From positions 1 to 46,978 of the forward strand of contig JAJYZP010000009.1 of NCBI GenBank assembly GCA_021799875.1: 46,978 nucleotides of DNA. The letters are read 5' to 3'. A program made the translations under genes and the position numbers. Under the pieces are notes generated by a model that saw only the letters and a list, made by a program, of their open reading frames with translations, had not been told where the DNA came from and did not search any database. This stretch comes from Actinomycetes bacterium (GTDB lineage: Bacteria; Actinomycetota; Acidimicrobiia; Acidimicrobiales; Acidimicrobiaceae). Every line of letters begins with the position of its first letter. The first letter of the stretch is position 1. Below, piece by piece: positions 1 to 8,769 of this stretch.

Positions 1-277
1 CAGCGCCCGGATCGAGATCTAATGTTGCACCTTGCAAGCGTGTGACCGAGCCACTGGGCACAACGAAGACCAGATCATCATAGGTCACGGTCATATCGCC
101 ATCAGAGATATCACTGAGCTCTTCAAAGTAAACGTCATAGGTATAACTCGAACCGTTATCACCGTTGACTTCAATCCAGAGTCCGAGCAACTCAGGATCC
201 GGCTCCGCCGAACGTGCATCTTTAACCGCTGCAAGTGCATCTTGTGACACGGACAGAATCGTCTTTACATCATCCAC
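1..277 (-). CDS. NifU/IscA-like Fe-S cluster assembly protein (3' part cut by window edge)
   Basis: Reading from GTG at 277 towards position 1 gives about 92 open codons. The product contains GLWIEVNG, SSYTYDVYF, DDLVFVVPSGSV and LQGATLDLD. This pattern matches the IscA/HesB-like N-terminal domain of actinobacterial NifU-family proteins, which carry or transfer Fe-S clusters in the cytosol; the C-terminal Cys-x-x-Cys NifU domain would lie outside the window. The start is supported by GGAAGG about 11 nt upstream of GTG and by an in-frame stop further upstream with no ATG between. The gene is divergent from the ATP-grasp gene at 328, with only 50 bp between them. Family assignment is by recognition of the motif pattern, not a search. 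Confidence 0.7.
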   Translation of the reverse strand, partial: MDDVKTILSVSQDALAAVKDARSAEPDPELLGLWIEVNGDNGSSYTYDVYFEELSDISDGDMTVTYDDLVFVVPSGSVTRLQGATLDLDPGA

Positions 278-293
278 GTGCTGTTGATCCTTC

Positions 294-310
294 CGAGACT
301 CTAGGTCTCG
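294..310. promoter_or_regulatory. Perfect inverted repeat between divergent genes (operator candidate)
   Basis: CGAGAC-TCTAG-GTCTCG has 6-bp perfect arms and a 5-bp centre. It sits in the 50-bp gap between the NifU-like start (277) and the ATP-grasp start (328), where a dimeric regulator could reach both promoters. No regulator is identified; function is inference from position and symmetry. Confidence 0.3.
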
Positions 311-327
311 TCTACTAGCCCCCTATC

Positions 328-1614
328 ATGGTAGTTGAAGTGAATAAAATCCTCTTAGTCTTGCCGTCAAAGAGCTATCGAAATCAAGCTTTCTTCGATG
401 CAGCACGGTCTCTTGGGGTCGCCGTGACGGTCGTAACCGATCAACCGTACCCTTACGGCTTCGGAGACAACGTTCTCGTAGCAGACCTCGATCGCCATGC
501 ACTCGAAGGAGCCACGGAGCGGCTCCTCGCTCAAATCGACTCTTCCCAGTACGATGCGGTTGTCGGCGTCGACGACTCCTCGACACTGCTCGCTGCATCC
601 CTCGCACAGCGTCTAGGCCTTCCTTCCTCTTCGCCGGAAGCCCTTGCAGCATCGTCTAATAAGGAGTTAATGCGCAAGCGGCTCGGGATCGTCGAGGCAT
701 CACAACCTCGGTGGTTGACGGTTGACCCTACAGACCCCGACCAAAGTGTGAACGAGATCGCAGCAAAGTTCGGAACCGGTCCAGTTGTCATCAAACCTCT
801 ATCTCTCTCACAGTCCCGTGGAGTCATTCGGGCCAACAACGAAGCCGAGCTGTACGATGCTCTCTCACTCACCGCTAGCGTCAATCGCCACTACGGTCAC
901 GAAGGGGAACCGCTACTTGTTGAGGAGTACATTGAGGGTCGCGAAGTAGTTCTCGAGGGGATGTTGAACGCACAGAAACTAGTGACTCTCGCTATCTTCG
1001 ACAAGCCGGAGCCACTCACCGGGCCCTACTTCGAGGAGACCATATACCTTACCCCAACCAACCTTCCCGACGCACAGTCCAAGGAGCTTCATCGAATACT
1101 TGAGCACTCCTGTCGCTCGCTCGGGCTGAGTCTCGGCCCTATCCACGCAGAGTTCCGCCTCACTGAAGACGGTCGACCGTATCTCATCGAACTTGCAGCC
1201 CGCACCATTGGAGGGCTCTGCTCAAAGACGCTCCGCTTCTCGACCGGAGAGACCCTAGAGCATCTTGTTATTCTCAATGCGCTCGGCGCCGAGACCCACC
1301 ACAGCGAACAAGGACGATCTGCGGCTGGCGTGGTGATGCTGCCCACACCGGCAAGCGGCATTTTCCAGGGCCTGCGTAATCTCGATGAGATCAAGAGCAT
1401 TCCCTTCGTCGAGGAGGTTGACATCACGGCGCCGATTGGGAGCGAAGTATTTGCACCACCGCTCTCCGAACAGTACTTGGGCTTTGTATTCGTACGCGCA
1501 CCCGGGAGACAAGCGGCGCTGCAGTCCCTCAGGGCCGTACTACGGGTCGCCTCGGTAGAGATCGAGACGGCCCCAACGCATCGATCTGAGAACGTTGCGC
1601 ACGGTGAACAGTAA
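328..1614 (+). CDS. ATP-grasp carboxylate-amine ligase family protein
   Basis: The 428-aa soluble product has an N-terminal pre-ATP-grasp Rossmann-like domain (about 1-110, starting KILLVLPSKSYR) followed by an ATP-grasp fold. Visible elements are VVIKPLSLSQSRGV (about 150-165), EEYIEGREVVLEGML (about 200) and the metal-binding segment HAEFRLTEDGRPYLIELAAR (about 270-290). The C-terminal third resembles the extra domain of amino-acid ligases of the BacD/BtrJ type. Such enzymes join a carboxylate to an amine through an acyl phosphate; the substrate cannot be told here. It starts a co-directional run, with the radical SAM gene 18 nt downstream, so a joint pathway is plausible. The start could instead be GTG at 340 (Val5); neither has a clear Shine-Dalgarno. 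Confidence 0.8.
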   Translation: MVVEVNKILLVLPSKSYRNQAFFDAARSLGVAVTVVTDQPYPYGFGDNVLVADLDRHALEGATERLLAQIDSSQYDAVVGVDDSSTLLAASLAQRLGLPSSSPEALAASSNKELMRKRLGIVEASQPRWLTVDPTDPDQSVNEIAAKFGTGPVVIKPLSLSQSRGVIRANNEAELYDALSLTASVNRHYGHEGEPLLVEEYIEGREVVLEGMLNAQKLVTLAIFDKPEPLTGPYFEETIYLTPTNLPDAQSKELHRILEHSCRSLGLSLGPIHAEFRLTEDGRPYLIELAARTIGGLCSKTLRFSTGETLEHLVILNALGAETHHSEQGRSAAGVVMLPTPASGIFQGLRNLDEIKSIPFVEEVDITAPIGSEVFAPPLSEQYLGFVFVRAPGRQAALQSLRAVLRVASVEIETAPTHRSENVAHGEQ

Positions 1615-1620
1615 GCACCA

Positions 1621-1626
1621 TAGGGT
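1621..1626 (+). promoter_or_regulatory. Possible leaderless -10 element (TAGGGT) for the radical SAM gene
   Basis: TAGGGT is followed by 6 nt and then the GTG start at 1633, so transcription would begin at or next to the start codon. The intervening AGAGGT is too close to GTG to act well as a ribosome site. No good -35 was found, and the gene may equally be read from the upstream promoter. Confidence 0.3.
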
Positions 1627-1632
1627 AGAGGT

Positions 1633-3117
1633 GTGCGCTTCCTTCTGATTTCATCGTACGACCTCGGCCGACAACCACAGGCAGCCGCAGAGCTTGCCGG
1701 ACTTTTGAGCACGCGCGGACACACTCTCGCAATTATCGATCTCTCACTTACCAGCCACATCCAAGCTCAACTAGTTTCGGCGTGTCACCACTTCAAACTC
1801 GACCCAGCAGCCACGGATGACCCTTGGCTCTCCTTACTGCAGGGCTGCGACGGCATTGTCGTCTTTGTCTCAATGCTGACCTCGGCGACGCTTGCCCGGC
1901 AGCTACTTGAGAACTTCAACGAGATCGTAGGTCTTCGATCTCGAATCGCCTTCACCGGCCTTTACGCCTCTTCACTCAACGATCTCCTCGAGAATTGCGA
2001 CTTCGGTGAGACCTATGTTCACAACGGCCGCCAATCCAATGACCTCATCGGCTGGCTAGAAGGCAGTGAGCAACCGACGCTGGGTGACGCTAACACGAAA
2101 GAAGGGTCCTATCGGCCCAAAAGAGATCTCCTTCCCCGACTTGAGCTCTATAAAACCATCACGATCGGTTCGCAGACGAAGATCACTGGATCTCTCGACA
2201 CCACAGTCGGCTGTCGTCACCGCTGTCGGCACTGTCCGATACCGAGTATCTTCGATGGGCGGATTCAGGTCCATTCGCTCGAATCGATCATGGACGACAT
2301 TGACAACCTTGTGAGTGCCGGTGCGAAACATCTCTCTTTCGGAGACCCTGACTTTCTCAATGCTCCAGTTCACGCGCGCAAGGTCATCGCAGAGCTCCAT
2401 CGTCGCCATCCAACTGTCACCTTCGACGCAACCGTGAAGGTCGAACACATCATCCGACATCAAGACCTCTGGTCGGAGATGGCCGACGCTGGATGTCTCT
2501 ACGTAACTTCAGCGATTGAATCGTTCTCGCCCCACGTACTGCGCATCCTCGACAAGGGCCACACCCCATCCGACCCGCAACGAGCTGCCAATATCCTCGA
2601 TCGCCATGGCATCGGACTCCACCCCACCTTCGTTCCATTCACACCGTGGACGACCGAGCAAGACATCTTTGACATACTTACATTTCTCATTCAGAATGAT
2701 CTCACGTCCGTTGTCGAGCCGGTTCAGCTTGGCATACGACTTCTAATCCCGCCTAATTCACTGCTGCTCGAGGTTCCTGAGGTCACCGCTGTACTCCAAG
2801 GCTTCGACGCCACACGACACACCTACCACTGGTTTAACGAGGACGCTCGTCTCGACCGGTTAGCCAATCTCATCGGAGAGATTACCTCTCGTGGGGCGGA
2901 GCGAGGAGCAGCTTATAGCGATACCATCGATGAGGTCATCGAAGCCGCAGAAGATGTCCTGGAACGTAAGTTCGTACGTCCTCCAGTTCAGGTGCGCACA
3001 GCCCTCTCAGTCGTATCCTCGGAGCCATGGTTCTGCTGCTCAGAACCGACCGACAATCAACGAGGGGCCCTCGTCGGTCTTCGACCGAGATCCCTTGGTG
3101 CTTCTCGTTCCGCTTGA
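1633..3117 (+). CDS. CCSEP-tailed radical SAM protein (CUAEP/CCAEP-tail family)
   Basis: This 494-aa protein has an N-terminal B12-binding-like Rossmann domain (RFLLISSYDLGRQP; about 1-150) and a radical SAM core with CRHRCRHC (Cx3Cx2C, about residue 196), which binds the [4Fe-4S] cluster that cleaves SAM. SFGDPDFLN and VTFDATVKVEHI follow. Near the C-terminus lies EPWFCCSEPTDNQ. This matches the C-terminal signature after which the CUAEP/CCAEP-tail radical SAM (seleno)proteins are named, here with Cys-Cys and Ser for Ala. The reaction of this family is not known to me. It sits between an ATP-grasp ligase and a UvrD2-like helicase with gaps of 18 and 3 nt. Start GTG fits the conserved N-terminus. 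Confidence 0.85.
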   Translation: MRFLLISSYDLGRQPQAAAELAGLLSTRGHTLAIIDLSLTSHIQAQLVSACHHFKLDPAATDDPWLSLLQGCDGIVVFVSMLTSATLARQLLENFNEIVGLRSRIAFTGLYASSLNDLLENCDFGETYVHNGRQSNDLIGWLEGSEQPTLGDANTKEGSYRPKRDLLPRLELYKTITIGSQTKITGSLDTTVGCRHRCRHCPIPSIFDGRIQVHSLESIMDDIDNLVSAGAKHLSFGDPDFLNAPVHARKVIAELHRRHPTVTFDATVKVEHIIRHQDLWSEMADAGCLYVTSAIESFSPHVLRILDKGHTPSDPQRAANILDRHGIGLHPTFVPFTPWTTEQDIFDILTFLIQNDLTSVVEPVQLGIRLLIPPNSLLLEVPEVTAVLQGFDATRHTYHWFNEDARLDRLANLIGEITSRGAERGAAYSDTIDEVIEAAEDVLERKFVRPPVQVRTALSVVSSEPWFCCSEPTDNQRGALVGLRPRSLGASRSA

Positions 3118-3120
3118 CAG

Positions 3121-5193
3121 ATGACCGACGATCGAACCATCCATCAGGACTTGCTGGCATCTCTCGACGAAGAGCAGCGACTCTGTGTGACTGAACCCTC
3201 TCCAGCTCTCTGCATCGTCGCACCAGCGGGCTCAGGGAAGACAACGGTTCTCACCCGACGAATTGCTTATCGAGTCAAGACACGGGCCGCACAAGCAAGT
3301 CGTATTCTTGCGATCTCCTACACCCGCGCCGCAGCGTATCAACTCAAACGTCGTACCGAGGAGCTCCTCGACGGCCAAAGTATTCAATCCGGCACCTTGC
3401 ACTCGATCGCGCTACAGTCACTCAAGCGGCACTGGGCCTATCGAGGTATGCGTGCACCCTCGGTCCTGGAGCGAAAAGAGTCGCTGATCGCCCTCGCCGT
3501 TGAAGAAACCGGAGCCTCTCGGTCATCACCTGACCAAAGTGAATCGCTACCCGGCTCCCAACAGAGCGTTCGAGCAGCGATGGAGATCATCGGCCTTGCC
3601 CAAGCTGCAGGCCTGACCCCGGAGACACTCACCGAGAGCGATAGGATTCGTTTTCTACTCGATCGACTTGATCCGAGCGCTATCAGGAGCATCTTCGTGC
3701 GCTACGAGCAGCTCAAGAGGGAACGCAACCTTCTCGACTTCGACGATATCCTCTCATCCTGCGCTACTGCGCTCGCGGAAGACGAACAGTTCGCTGCCGG
3801 TGAACGCTTTCTCTACCGTGAGCTCTACGTCGATGAGTTCCAAGACATGAGTCCAGCACAGGTGCATGTACTTCTCGGTTACCTTGGCGAGAGAGACAGA
3901 GTCACGATCGTTGGAGATCCTCGCCAAGCCATCTACGGCTTTAGCGGTTCCGACCCCAATCTCATGGAGGAGATGCGCTCCAACTTTCCTGACATGAAGA
4001 TGATTCAACTGACCAAGAACTATCGTTGCACTCCAGAGATCCTTATCAGTGCCAACAGTCTCCTGAGAGAGCTCCCCAACGACCTAGTCGGGTCACCAGG
4101 TTCTGCCACTCGACCGACACAACCAAGTTCTCGACCGCAAATCTTCGCCGCAGAGGACGAGCTCGAGGAGACGACGATAGCCGTACGGCATATCAAAGAA
4201 CAGCTCTATCGAGGAGTCTCCCCACGCGCTATCGCAGCGTTGGCGCGCACGCATCACGTCCTGCAACCGCTCCGTGTCGCACTCCATCGTGCATCGATTC
4301 CTTACCACACTTCTGAGAGTACAGACCTTTCAACCGCCGATGCTGCCCGCACAGCGCTTCAGGAGATCACCTACTCACAGCATCCCCAATCGCTGAGCGA
4401 GCTACGAGATATCTTGGAGTCGCACCTCGACGGTAGCGCACCGTATACAGTCTCGCTGGAGGCGATCCACCGGCTCCACGAAGCCGTCGCACGAGCCCGA
4501 CGAGAAGACTCTACACTCACGCTGAGTGAATTCATCGAGCTCTATGAAGCAGGAGCCTTCGACACGATCGCTCGCTCTCAAGGCATTACCCTGAGCACCT
4601 TCCACAGAGCAAAAGGGCTGCAATGGCACCACGTTCACTTGCTCGGCGTCGAAGACGGGCTCGTTCCACACAGTCACGCTCGCACCGCAGCCGCTCTTGC
4701 GGAAGAACGTCGCCTTCTCTACGTGGCTATGACGAGGGCGACGAACTCGCTCGTGATCACTCACGCTGAGTCCCGGGTTTTCCACGCTCGCTCCCAGCGT
4801 CGACGACGATCTCCATTCCTCGACGCCCTAAGTCCAACTGAACCGGTCCAGGCGCATCGCGAGCAAGACCTAGGCACAACCCTGACGGCTATCGAGGAGA
4901 CTCTCGGCGGTACACGAGAACTGCGCACTCTCCGGCGCTACCAGGCGCTCGAACGGTGGAGGATTCAGGCCGCTCGAGCAGCTCGGGTCAGTCCCACTTC
5001 AGTTCTCAACACCAAAGCGTTGCGCAAACTCTCGTTAGACGATTCGCTCAAAGACGAAGGAGAGCTTGCACGTCGAATCGACCAGGAATCCGTTCGCTCA
5101 TCTCGTCACCGCCGAGAGCTACTCCATCTACTCATGGAGCTCGATCACGAAGAGTACGACCTTTCCGATACGTATCGAGCCCAAAACCATTGA
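3121..5193 (+). CDS. uvrD2: UvrD2-like SF1 DNA helicase with C-terminal HRDC domain
   Basis: The 690-aa product is a superfamily 1A 3'-5' DNA helicase. It shows the Q-motif/Walker A region CIVAPAGSGKTTVLTRR (about 30-46), motif II VDEFQDMSP (about 238), motif III GDPRQAIYGFSG (about 267), NYRC (motif IV), a motif V region STFHRAKGLQWHHV and motif VI LLYVAMTRAT. After the motor, RRYQALERWRIQAARAARV through ALRKLS (about 600-640) is an HRDC domain, the layout of mycobacterial UvrD2 (about 700 aa); the four-Cys zinc motif of UvrD2 is not seen. Start ATG is only 3 nt after the radical SAM stop and has no Shine-Dalgarno, so translational coupling is likely. Confidence 0.88.
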   Translation: MTDDRTIHQDLLASLDEEQRLCVTEPSPALCIVAPAGSGKTTVLTRRIAYRVKTRAAQASRILAISYTRAAAYQLKRRTEELLDGQSIQSGTLHSIALQSLKRHWAYRGMRAPSVLERKESLIALAVEETGASRSSPDQSESLPGSQQSVRAAMEIIGLAQAAGLTPETLTESDRIRFLLDRLDPSAIRSIFVRYEQLKRERNLLDFDDILSSCATALAEDEQFAAGERFLYRELYVDEFQDMSPAQVHVLLGYLGERDRVTIVGDPRQAIYGFSGSDPNLMEEMRSNFPDMKMIQLTKNYRCTPEILISANSLLRELPNDLVGSPGSATRPTQPSSRPQIFAAEDELEETTIAVRHIKEQLYRGVSPRAIAALARTHHVLQPLRVALHRASIPYHTSESTDLSTADAARTALQEITYSQHPQSLSELRDILESHLDGSAPYTVSLEAIHRLHEAVARARREDSTLTLSEFIELYEAGAFDTIARSQGITLSTFHRAKGLQWHHVHLLGVEDGLVPHSHARTAAALAEERRLLYVAMTRATNSLVITHAESRVFHARSQRRRRSPFLDALSPTEPVQAHREQDLGTTLTAIEETLGGTRELRTLRRYQALERWRIQAARAARVSPTSVLNTKALRKLSLDDSLKDEGELARRIDQESVRSSRHRRELLHLLMELDHEEYDLSDTYRAQNH

Positions 5194-5531
5194 CACCGAC
5201 CTCCTCGTTGCTCGAACATCACAACCGTACTGTCAACTCGACGTCACGGTAGCTACCGTCAGACCTCAACGAGCAAGAACCATCGAAGAATCTACGAAGA
5301 TGACTGCCGAGTGAAACGGTCCAAATCTTTCTCGGTAGGGCGGTCCACCAACCAGCCACATTGCAGGCCTTCCCTACAGAGCGCAGCCCATCTCTCGCCG
5401 TGGTCGGTTGTACCGATCGAGACCTACCTCATTGAGCTCGTACCACGCTGATCTTTCCGTACAGCTCAACACCGAGCACCGTTCTGAGCACTCTCACAGA
5501 GCTACGTCTGCGGTCGTAACTCCGCACTCCA
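5194..5531. other. Gene-free interval with a 14-bp palindrome
   Basis: No ORF here looks like a protein. The only structure seen is the perfect palindrome ACGGTAGCTACCGT at 5246-5259, without a T-run, so it is not an obvious terminator. The interval separates convergent uvrD2 and rarA. Confidence 0.5.
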
Positions 5532-6782
5532 TCACTCAATCCTTGGAGTTGGCAAGAGATTGGAGAGGAGATCACTAGGCACCTGTGGGGGAAGGTTACT
5601 ATCACTCGACCGACGGGTTGCACTCGACCCCGTCGGAGCGCGACCAAAACGCTCCTCGATCGCTCGAATCCCACCACGAAGATGCTCGGGCACTCCTGCT
5701 GACTGCGTTCGATAGGCTTCTTGGAGGGCAACCTCGATAGCGTCGTAGGCAAGTCGAGACTTGGGGAGCGACGACATCGTAATGACTGCGTGCGCAAGCG
5801 TCACCCGCGCCTCGGGCATACCAATGCGCTCTACCAGAGCAAACGTTGCATTAGCAACGGCGAGAGCTTGATTGTGGTGAGGACCTATGTCCTCAGAGGC
5901 GAAGATCGCTATCCTGCGAGCAATGAAACGTGGCTCCTCACCAGCAACGATCAAACGAGCAAGCCAGTAGAGCGCTGCACGCGTATCAGAGGCTCGCATC
6001 GACTTAATGAGCGCCGATGTGAGCTCATAGTGTGTCGTGGCGTCGATGCCTTTCCACGCCACAAGCTCGTGGGTCTCGACATCACTGTCTCCGAGCTCAA
6101 GCGGCTGATCCTGAGATGCACCCCTCATCGTTCTCGCCCGCAATGCCACAGACTCCAAGATCGAGAGGGCCCGTCGTCCGTCGCCATGAGCACCCGCAGC
6201 GATGGCGTCAAGCAGTTTCTCCGATACCGTCACCCTCTCGTGAAGGGCGCCTCGGCGAATGATCTCTCTCACATCACCACCCGGCAACGCTTCGAGCTCG
6301 ATCACCGAAACTCTCGAGAGGAGGGCGGGAACCAGCGTTACGTACGGGTTCTCGGTCGTTGCTCCTAGCAAACTGAAGACTCCGTCTTCCAATGGAGCGA
6401 GCAGCGCGTCTTGCTGCACCTTAGAGAACCGATGGATCTCATCAATGAAACAGACCGTTATCTGCCCCTGGGTCCGAGAGCGATTCGCTGCCTCGGCAGC
6501 TACAGCTTTGACATCTTTCACCCCGGAACTCGTGGCAGAGAGCTCCACAACGTAAGCTCCGAGCTCTCGGGCTACGAGTCGAGCGATCGTTGTCTTCCCG
6601 ACGCCAGGTGGACCAGCGAAGATGACCGCACACTGCCGCCCCCCTTCGATCACTCTTCGCAGAAGACTCGATTCGCCCAACACGGCTCGATGTCCGACGA
6701 CATCCTCTAGTCGCTGCGGACGAGCCCGGGCAGCAAGAGGGGCGACAGATCTGTCATCTGAGAACTCAAAAAGCGTATCCAC
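5532..6782 (-). CDS. rarA: Replication-associated recombination protein A (AAA+ ATPase)
   Basis: The 416-aa product is a RarA/MgsA/WRNIP1-type clamp-loader-related AAA+ ATPase acting at stalled replication forks. It has FAGPPGVGKTTIARLVA (Walker A, about 54-70), FIDEIHRFSKVQQDALL (Walker B and sensor region, about 112-128), GATTENPY (sensor 1) and the C-terminal tetramerisation domain with SLPKSRLAYDAI and PEHLRGG. Length is slightly under the usual 420-450. Start GTG has GGAGG 8 nt upstream. It is monocistronic by position, facing uvrD2. Confidence 0.93.
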   Translation of the reverse strand: MDTLFEFSDDRSVAPLAARARPQRLEDVVGHRAVLGESSLLRRVIEGGRQCAVIFAGPPGVGKTTIARLVARELGAYVVELSATSSGVKDVKAVAAEAANRSRTQGQITVCFIDEIHRFSKVQQDALLAPLEDGVFSLLGATTENPYVTLVPALLSRVSVIELEALPGGDVREIIRRGALHERVTVSEKLLDAIAAGAHGDGRRALSILESVALRARTMRGASQDQPLELGDSDVETHELVAWKGIDATTHYELTSALIKSMRASDTRAALYWLARLIVAGEEPRFIARRIAIFASEDIGPHHNQALAVANATFALVERIGMPEARVTLAHAVITMSSLPKSRLAYDAIEVALQEAYRTQSAGVPEHLRGGIRAIEERFGRAPTGSSATRRSSDSNLPPQVPSDLLSNLLPTPRIE

Positions 6783-7157
6783 CCCTGCTACCTCCGCCTC
6801 GATACACCTCTGCGCCGGCTAACACCATCTCAACCTTCTTGAACCATGGCACTCGAATCGTTCGCACGCGGCTCTCACGTCGTCACCAAAGACAACCTAA
6901 TGCTGCCGAACGTTGCACCACCCTTCCTCATACAAGCGACCGAGGAGCGTGCAGGCGTAACGACCCTTCAAGACCTTCGTTGCCCTTTACCGCCCTCAGC
7001 ACCGTCTCGCGCTGAGAGAATCGGCCACCAGCGACACCCCAGATGCTCGTGAGGTGCGGGCCTATCGCACACCATCCCAGCTCTACAAATGTTCACCTAG
7101 GAAGCTGGGAATCCAAGGAACTGCGCTCAATCTCTCGTTATCGAGTGTTGAGTACAT
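6783..7157. other. Gene-free interval between rarA and the ferredoxin gene
   Basis: Short ORFs occur on the plus strand but none has protein-like composition or a convincing ribosome site. I see no RNA gene, repeat or terminator hairpin with a T-run. Confidence 0.5.
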
Positions 7158-7400
7158 CTACGGTTTCGCCTCACGCAGGACACGGAATGCGAGCCTCGGA
7201 CAGAGATGCTCGACCCTCTTCGCCAATGCAACCTCGTCCGCCGTGCCTAACTCACTGTGGTTCACGATCGGATAGCCCCAATCGTCAAAAGAGAGAAGCT
7301 CTGGTAGTAGCTCAACGCAGTAGCCATAACCATCACAGCGAATAGGGTCGATCTGAATTCGCAAGCGACGGCGTGACGTCCCTCTAGTGCCGCCGGACAC
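7158..7400 (-). CDS. Single-cluster ferredoxin
   Basis: The 80-aa product contains IQIDPIRCDGYGYCVELLPEL and, near the C-terminus, HLCPRLAF. This is the pattern of small actinobacterial 3Fe-4S/4Fe-4S ferredoxins with three visible cluster cysteines (CDGYGYC and the CP near the end). It is the last gene of the minus-strand operon and overlaps the NuoF-like gene by 17 nt (GTG at 7400 inside the upstream gene), so it is probably translationally coupled. It would carry electrons between the NuoF-like flavoprotein and the b-haem membrane protein; that pairing is inference. The start is uncertain because no strong Shine-Dalgarno is seen. Confidence 0.8.
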   Translation of the reverse strand: MSGGTRGTSRRRLRIQIDPIRCDGYGYCVELLPELLSFDDWGYPIVNHSELGTADEVALAKRVEHLCPRLAFRVLREAKP

Positions 7401-8685
7401 GCTGGCCTACCGCATCGTCATCGTTGTTACCAACTCGGGGAACCTCGGGAATGATCCCGTAGTCCACTCTTGTACAGCCCCGATGCACGTGATCGTCGAG
7501 CTCCTCCTCACAGGTATGCAGCACCGACTGAACGAGCTGCGAGAAGCCATCTGGCATTGAGCATGCACCCCTACCAGGGAGCTGTCGTGTTCTCTCCCAG
7601 ATTCGTACGATCGAACCCTCGCCTCCTCTAACGATTGATTCGAGCTCTGAGGCGATACTTGGCAGTCCGAACTTACATGGGCCACACTGTCCCGCGCTCT
7701 GCGACCCTAGATAGCGCACTACTCTCATGGCCTCCCTTACCATGCATGCGTCGGAAGGGAAAGCAACGAGAACTCCTGCTCCCAAGCGAAGAGATGTCGA
7801 TGGAATGCGTTCCAAGGGAGTCGAGCGCAGAGTGTTCGAAATTCGCTGGAAAGACCCGAAGTAGCCACCGACGAGCAGTGTCAACTCGACCTCTGGCGGC
7901 TCCCCAGAGAGTGCAAGTACATCGTTGAGACTATGGGACGACTCAACCTCATAGACCACACCTCCCTTGCGAGTCCAAAAGGTCCCGAGATAGCTCAAGG
8001 TACCAGACCGAGACCCACTGCGGTCTTGATGATAGGCCTGAGCCAGGCGAGCAAGGGTCTCCACGTTCGAGATCAGCGTCGGTCGATTTCTCACTCCTTT
8101 GACAGACGGACGCGGTGGTTGGAATCTCGGCTGGCCGACTCCGCTATCAAGGAACGACACGAGCGAAGTCTCCTGCCCGCTCACAAAGCCTCCGTCGATC
8201 TCAACCAACCGTAGTGGCGGTACACGACTGTGATCTGGACGACGATCTACTGCCGCTTGCAAGTAGCCATAGAGGGTATCATCTTCGTGAATGCAGAGAT
8301 AAGACTCCCTGGCTCCAATTGCCGCACAGATAAGCTCCAAACCATCGAGGACGAGATGGGGATGAGTCCACAAGAGCACTCGATCTTTGTAAGAGAGCGG
8401 CTCCGACTCTGCACCATTCGCTACCACGATCGGCGAGCGACCTAAACGAGAAGCGCTCGAGACCGCGGAGATCTTGCGCGCAAGAGGAAACCCAGCCCCA
8501 CCTCGTCCCGCAATCGACCAGCGCTCCGCCAGTTCTGTGATCTCCTTCGGTTGCATTGTGGAGCTATCGAGATCCAAGCTTCCAAAGCACCGCGAGTGCT
8601 CAGAGAAATCGGTGGGGTCACCCTGGGCTGGCCTGCTGAGGCTACTCCACCCAACTCCACGCAAGTCATGACTGAGAATCGTCAC
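7384..8685 (-). CDS. NuoF-like (SLBB) NADH:acceptor flavoprotein subunit
   Basis: This 433-aa protein resembles the 51-kDa FMN/NADH-binding subunit of complex I in stand-alone form. It shows WSIAGRGGAGFPLARK (FMN/NADH glycine-rich segment, about 54-69), VVANGAESEPLSYKDR (about 83), FVSGQETSLVSFL, an SLBB-like middle, and a C-terminal Fe-S region with QCGPCKFG, GRGACSMPDG and a later Cys. No other Nuo genes adjoin it. Instead it lies between a ferric-reductase-like membrane protein and a ferredoxin, suggesting NADH oxidation feeding a b-haem/flavin relay. Start GTG has GGAAGG 9 nt upstream. The N-terminal 45 residues are not recognised. Confidence 0.82.
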   Translation of the reverse strand: MTILSHDLRGVGWSSLSRPAQGDPTDFSEHSRCFGSLDLDSSTMQPKEITELAERWSIAGRGGAGFPLARKISAVSSASRLGRSPIVVANGAESEPLSYKDRVLLWTHPHLVLDGLELICAAIGARESYLCIHEDDTLYGYLQAAVDRRPDHSRVPPLRLVEIDGGFVSGQETSLVSFLDSGVGQPRFQPPRPSVKGVRNRPTLISNVETLARLAQAYHQDRSGSRSGTLSYLGTFWTRKGGVVYEVESSHSLNDVLALSGEPPEVELTLLVGGYFGSFQRISNTLRSTPLERIPSTSLRLGAGVLVAFPSDACMVREAMRVVRYLGSQSAGQCGPCKFGLPSIASELESIVRGGEGSIVRIWERTRQLPGRGACSMPDGFSQLVQSVLHTCEEELDDHVHRGCTRVDYGIIPEVPRVGNNDDDAVGQRVRRH

Positions 8686-8769
8686 GTCGTTCAGCCTTCC
8701 ACTCTCGACCCTGGTCCACTCTGGCTAACCAACCAAGTCCAATGAAGTGAGCACCGACGCGCTCGGCGT

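Noticed and set aside
5721-6368. 215-codon plus-strand open frame
   Set aside because: It lies entirely antisense to rarA, whose AAA+ motifs are unambiguous.
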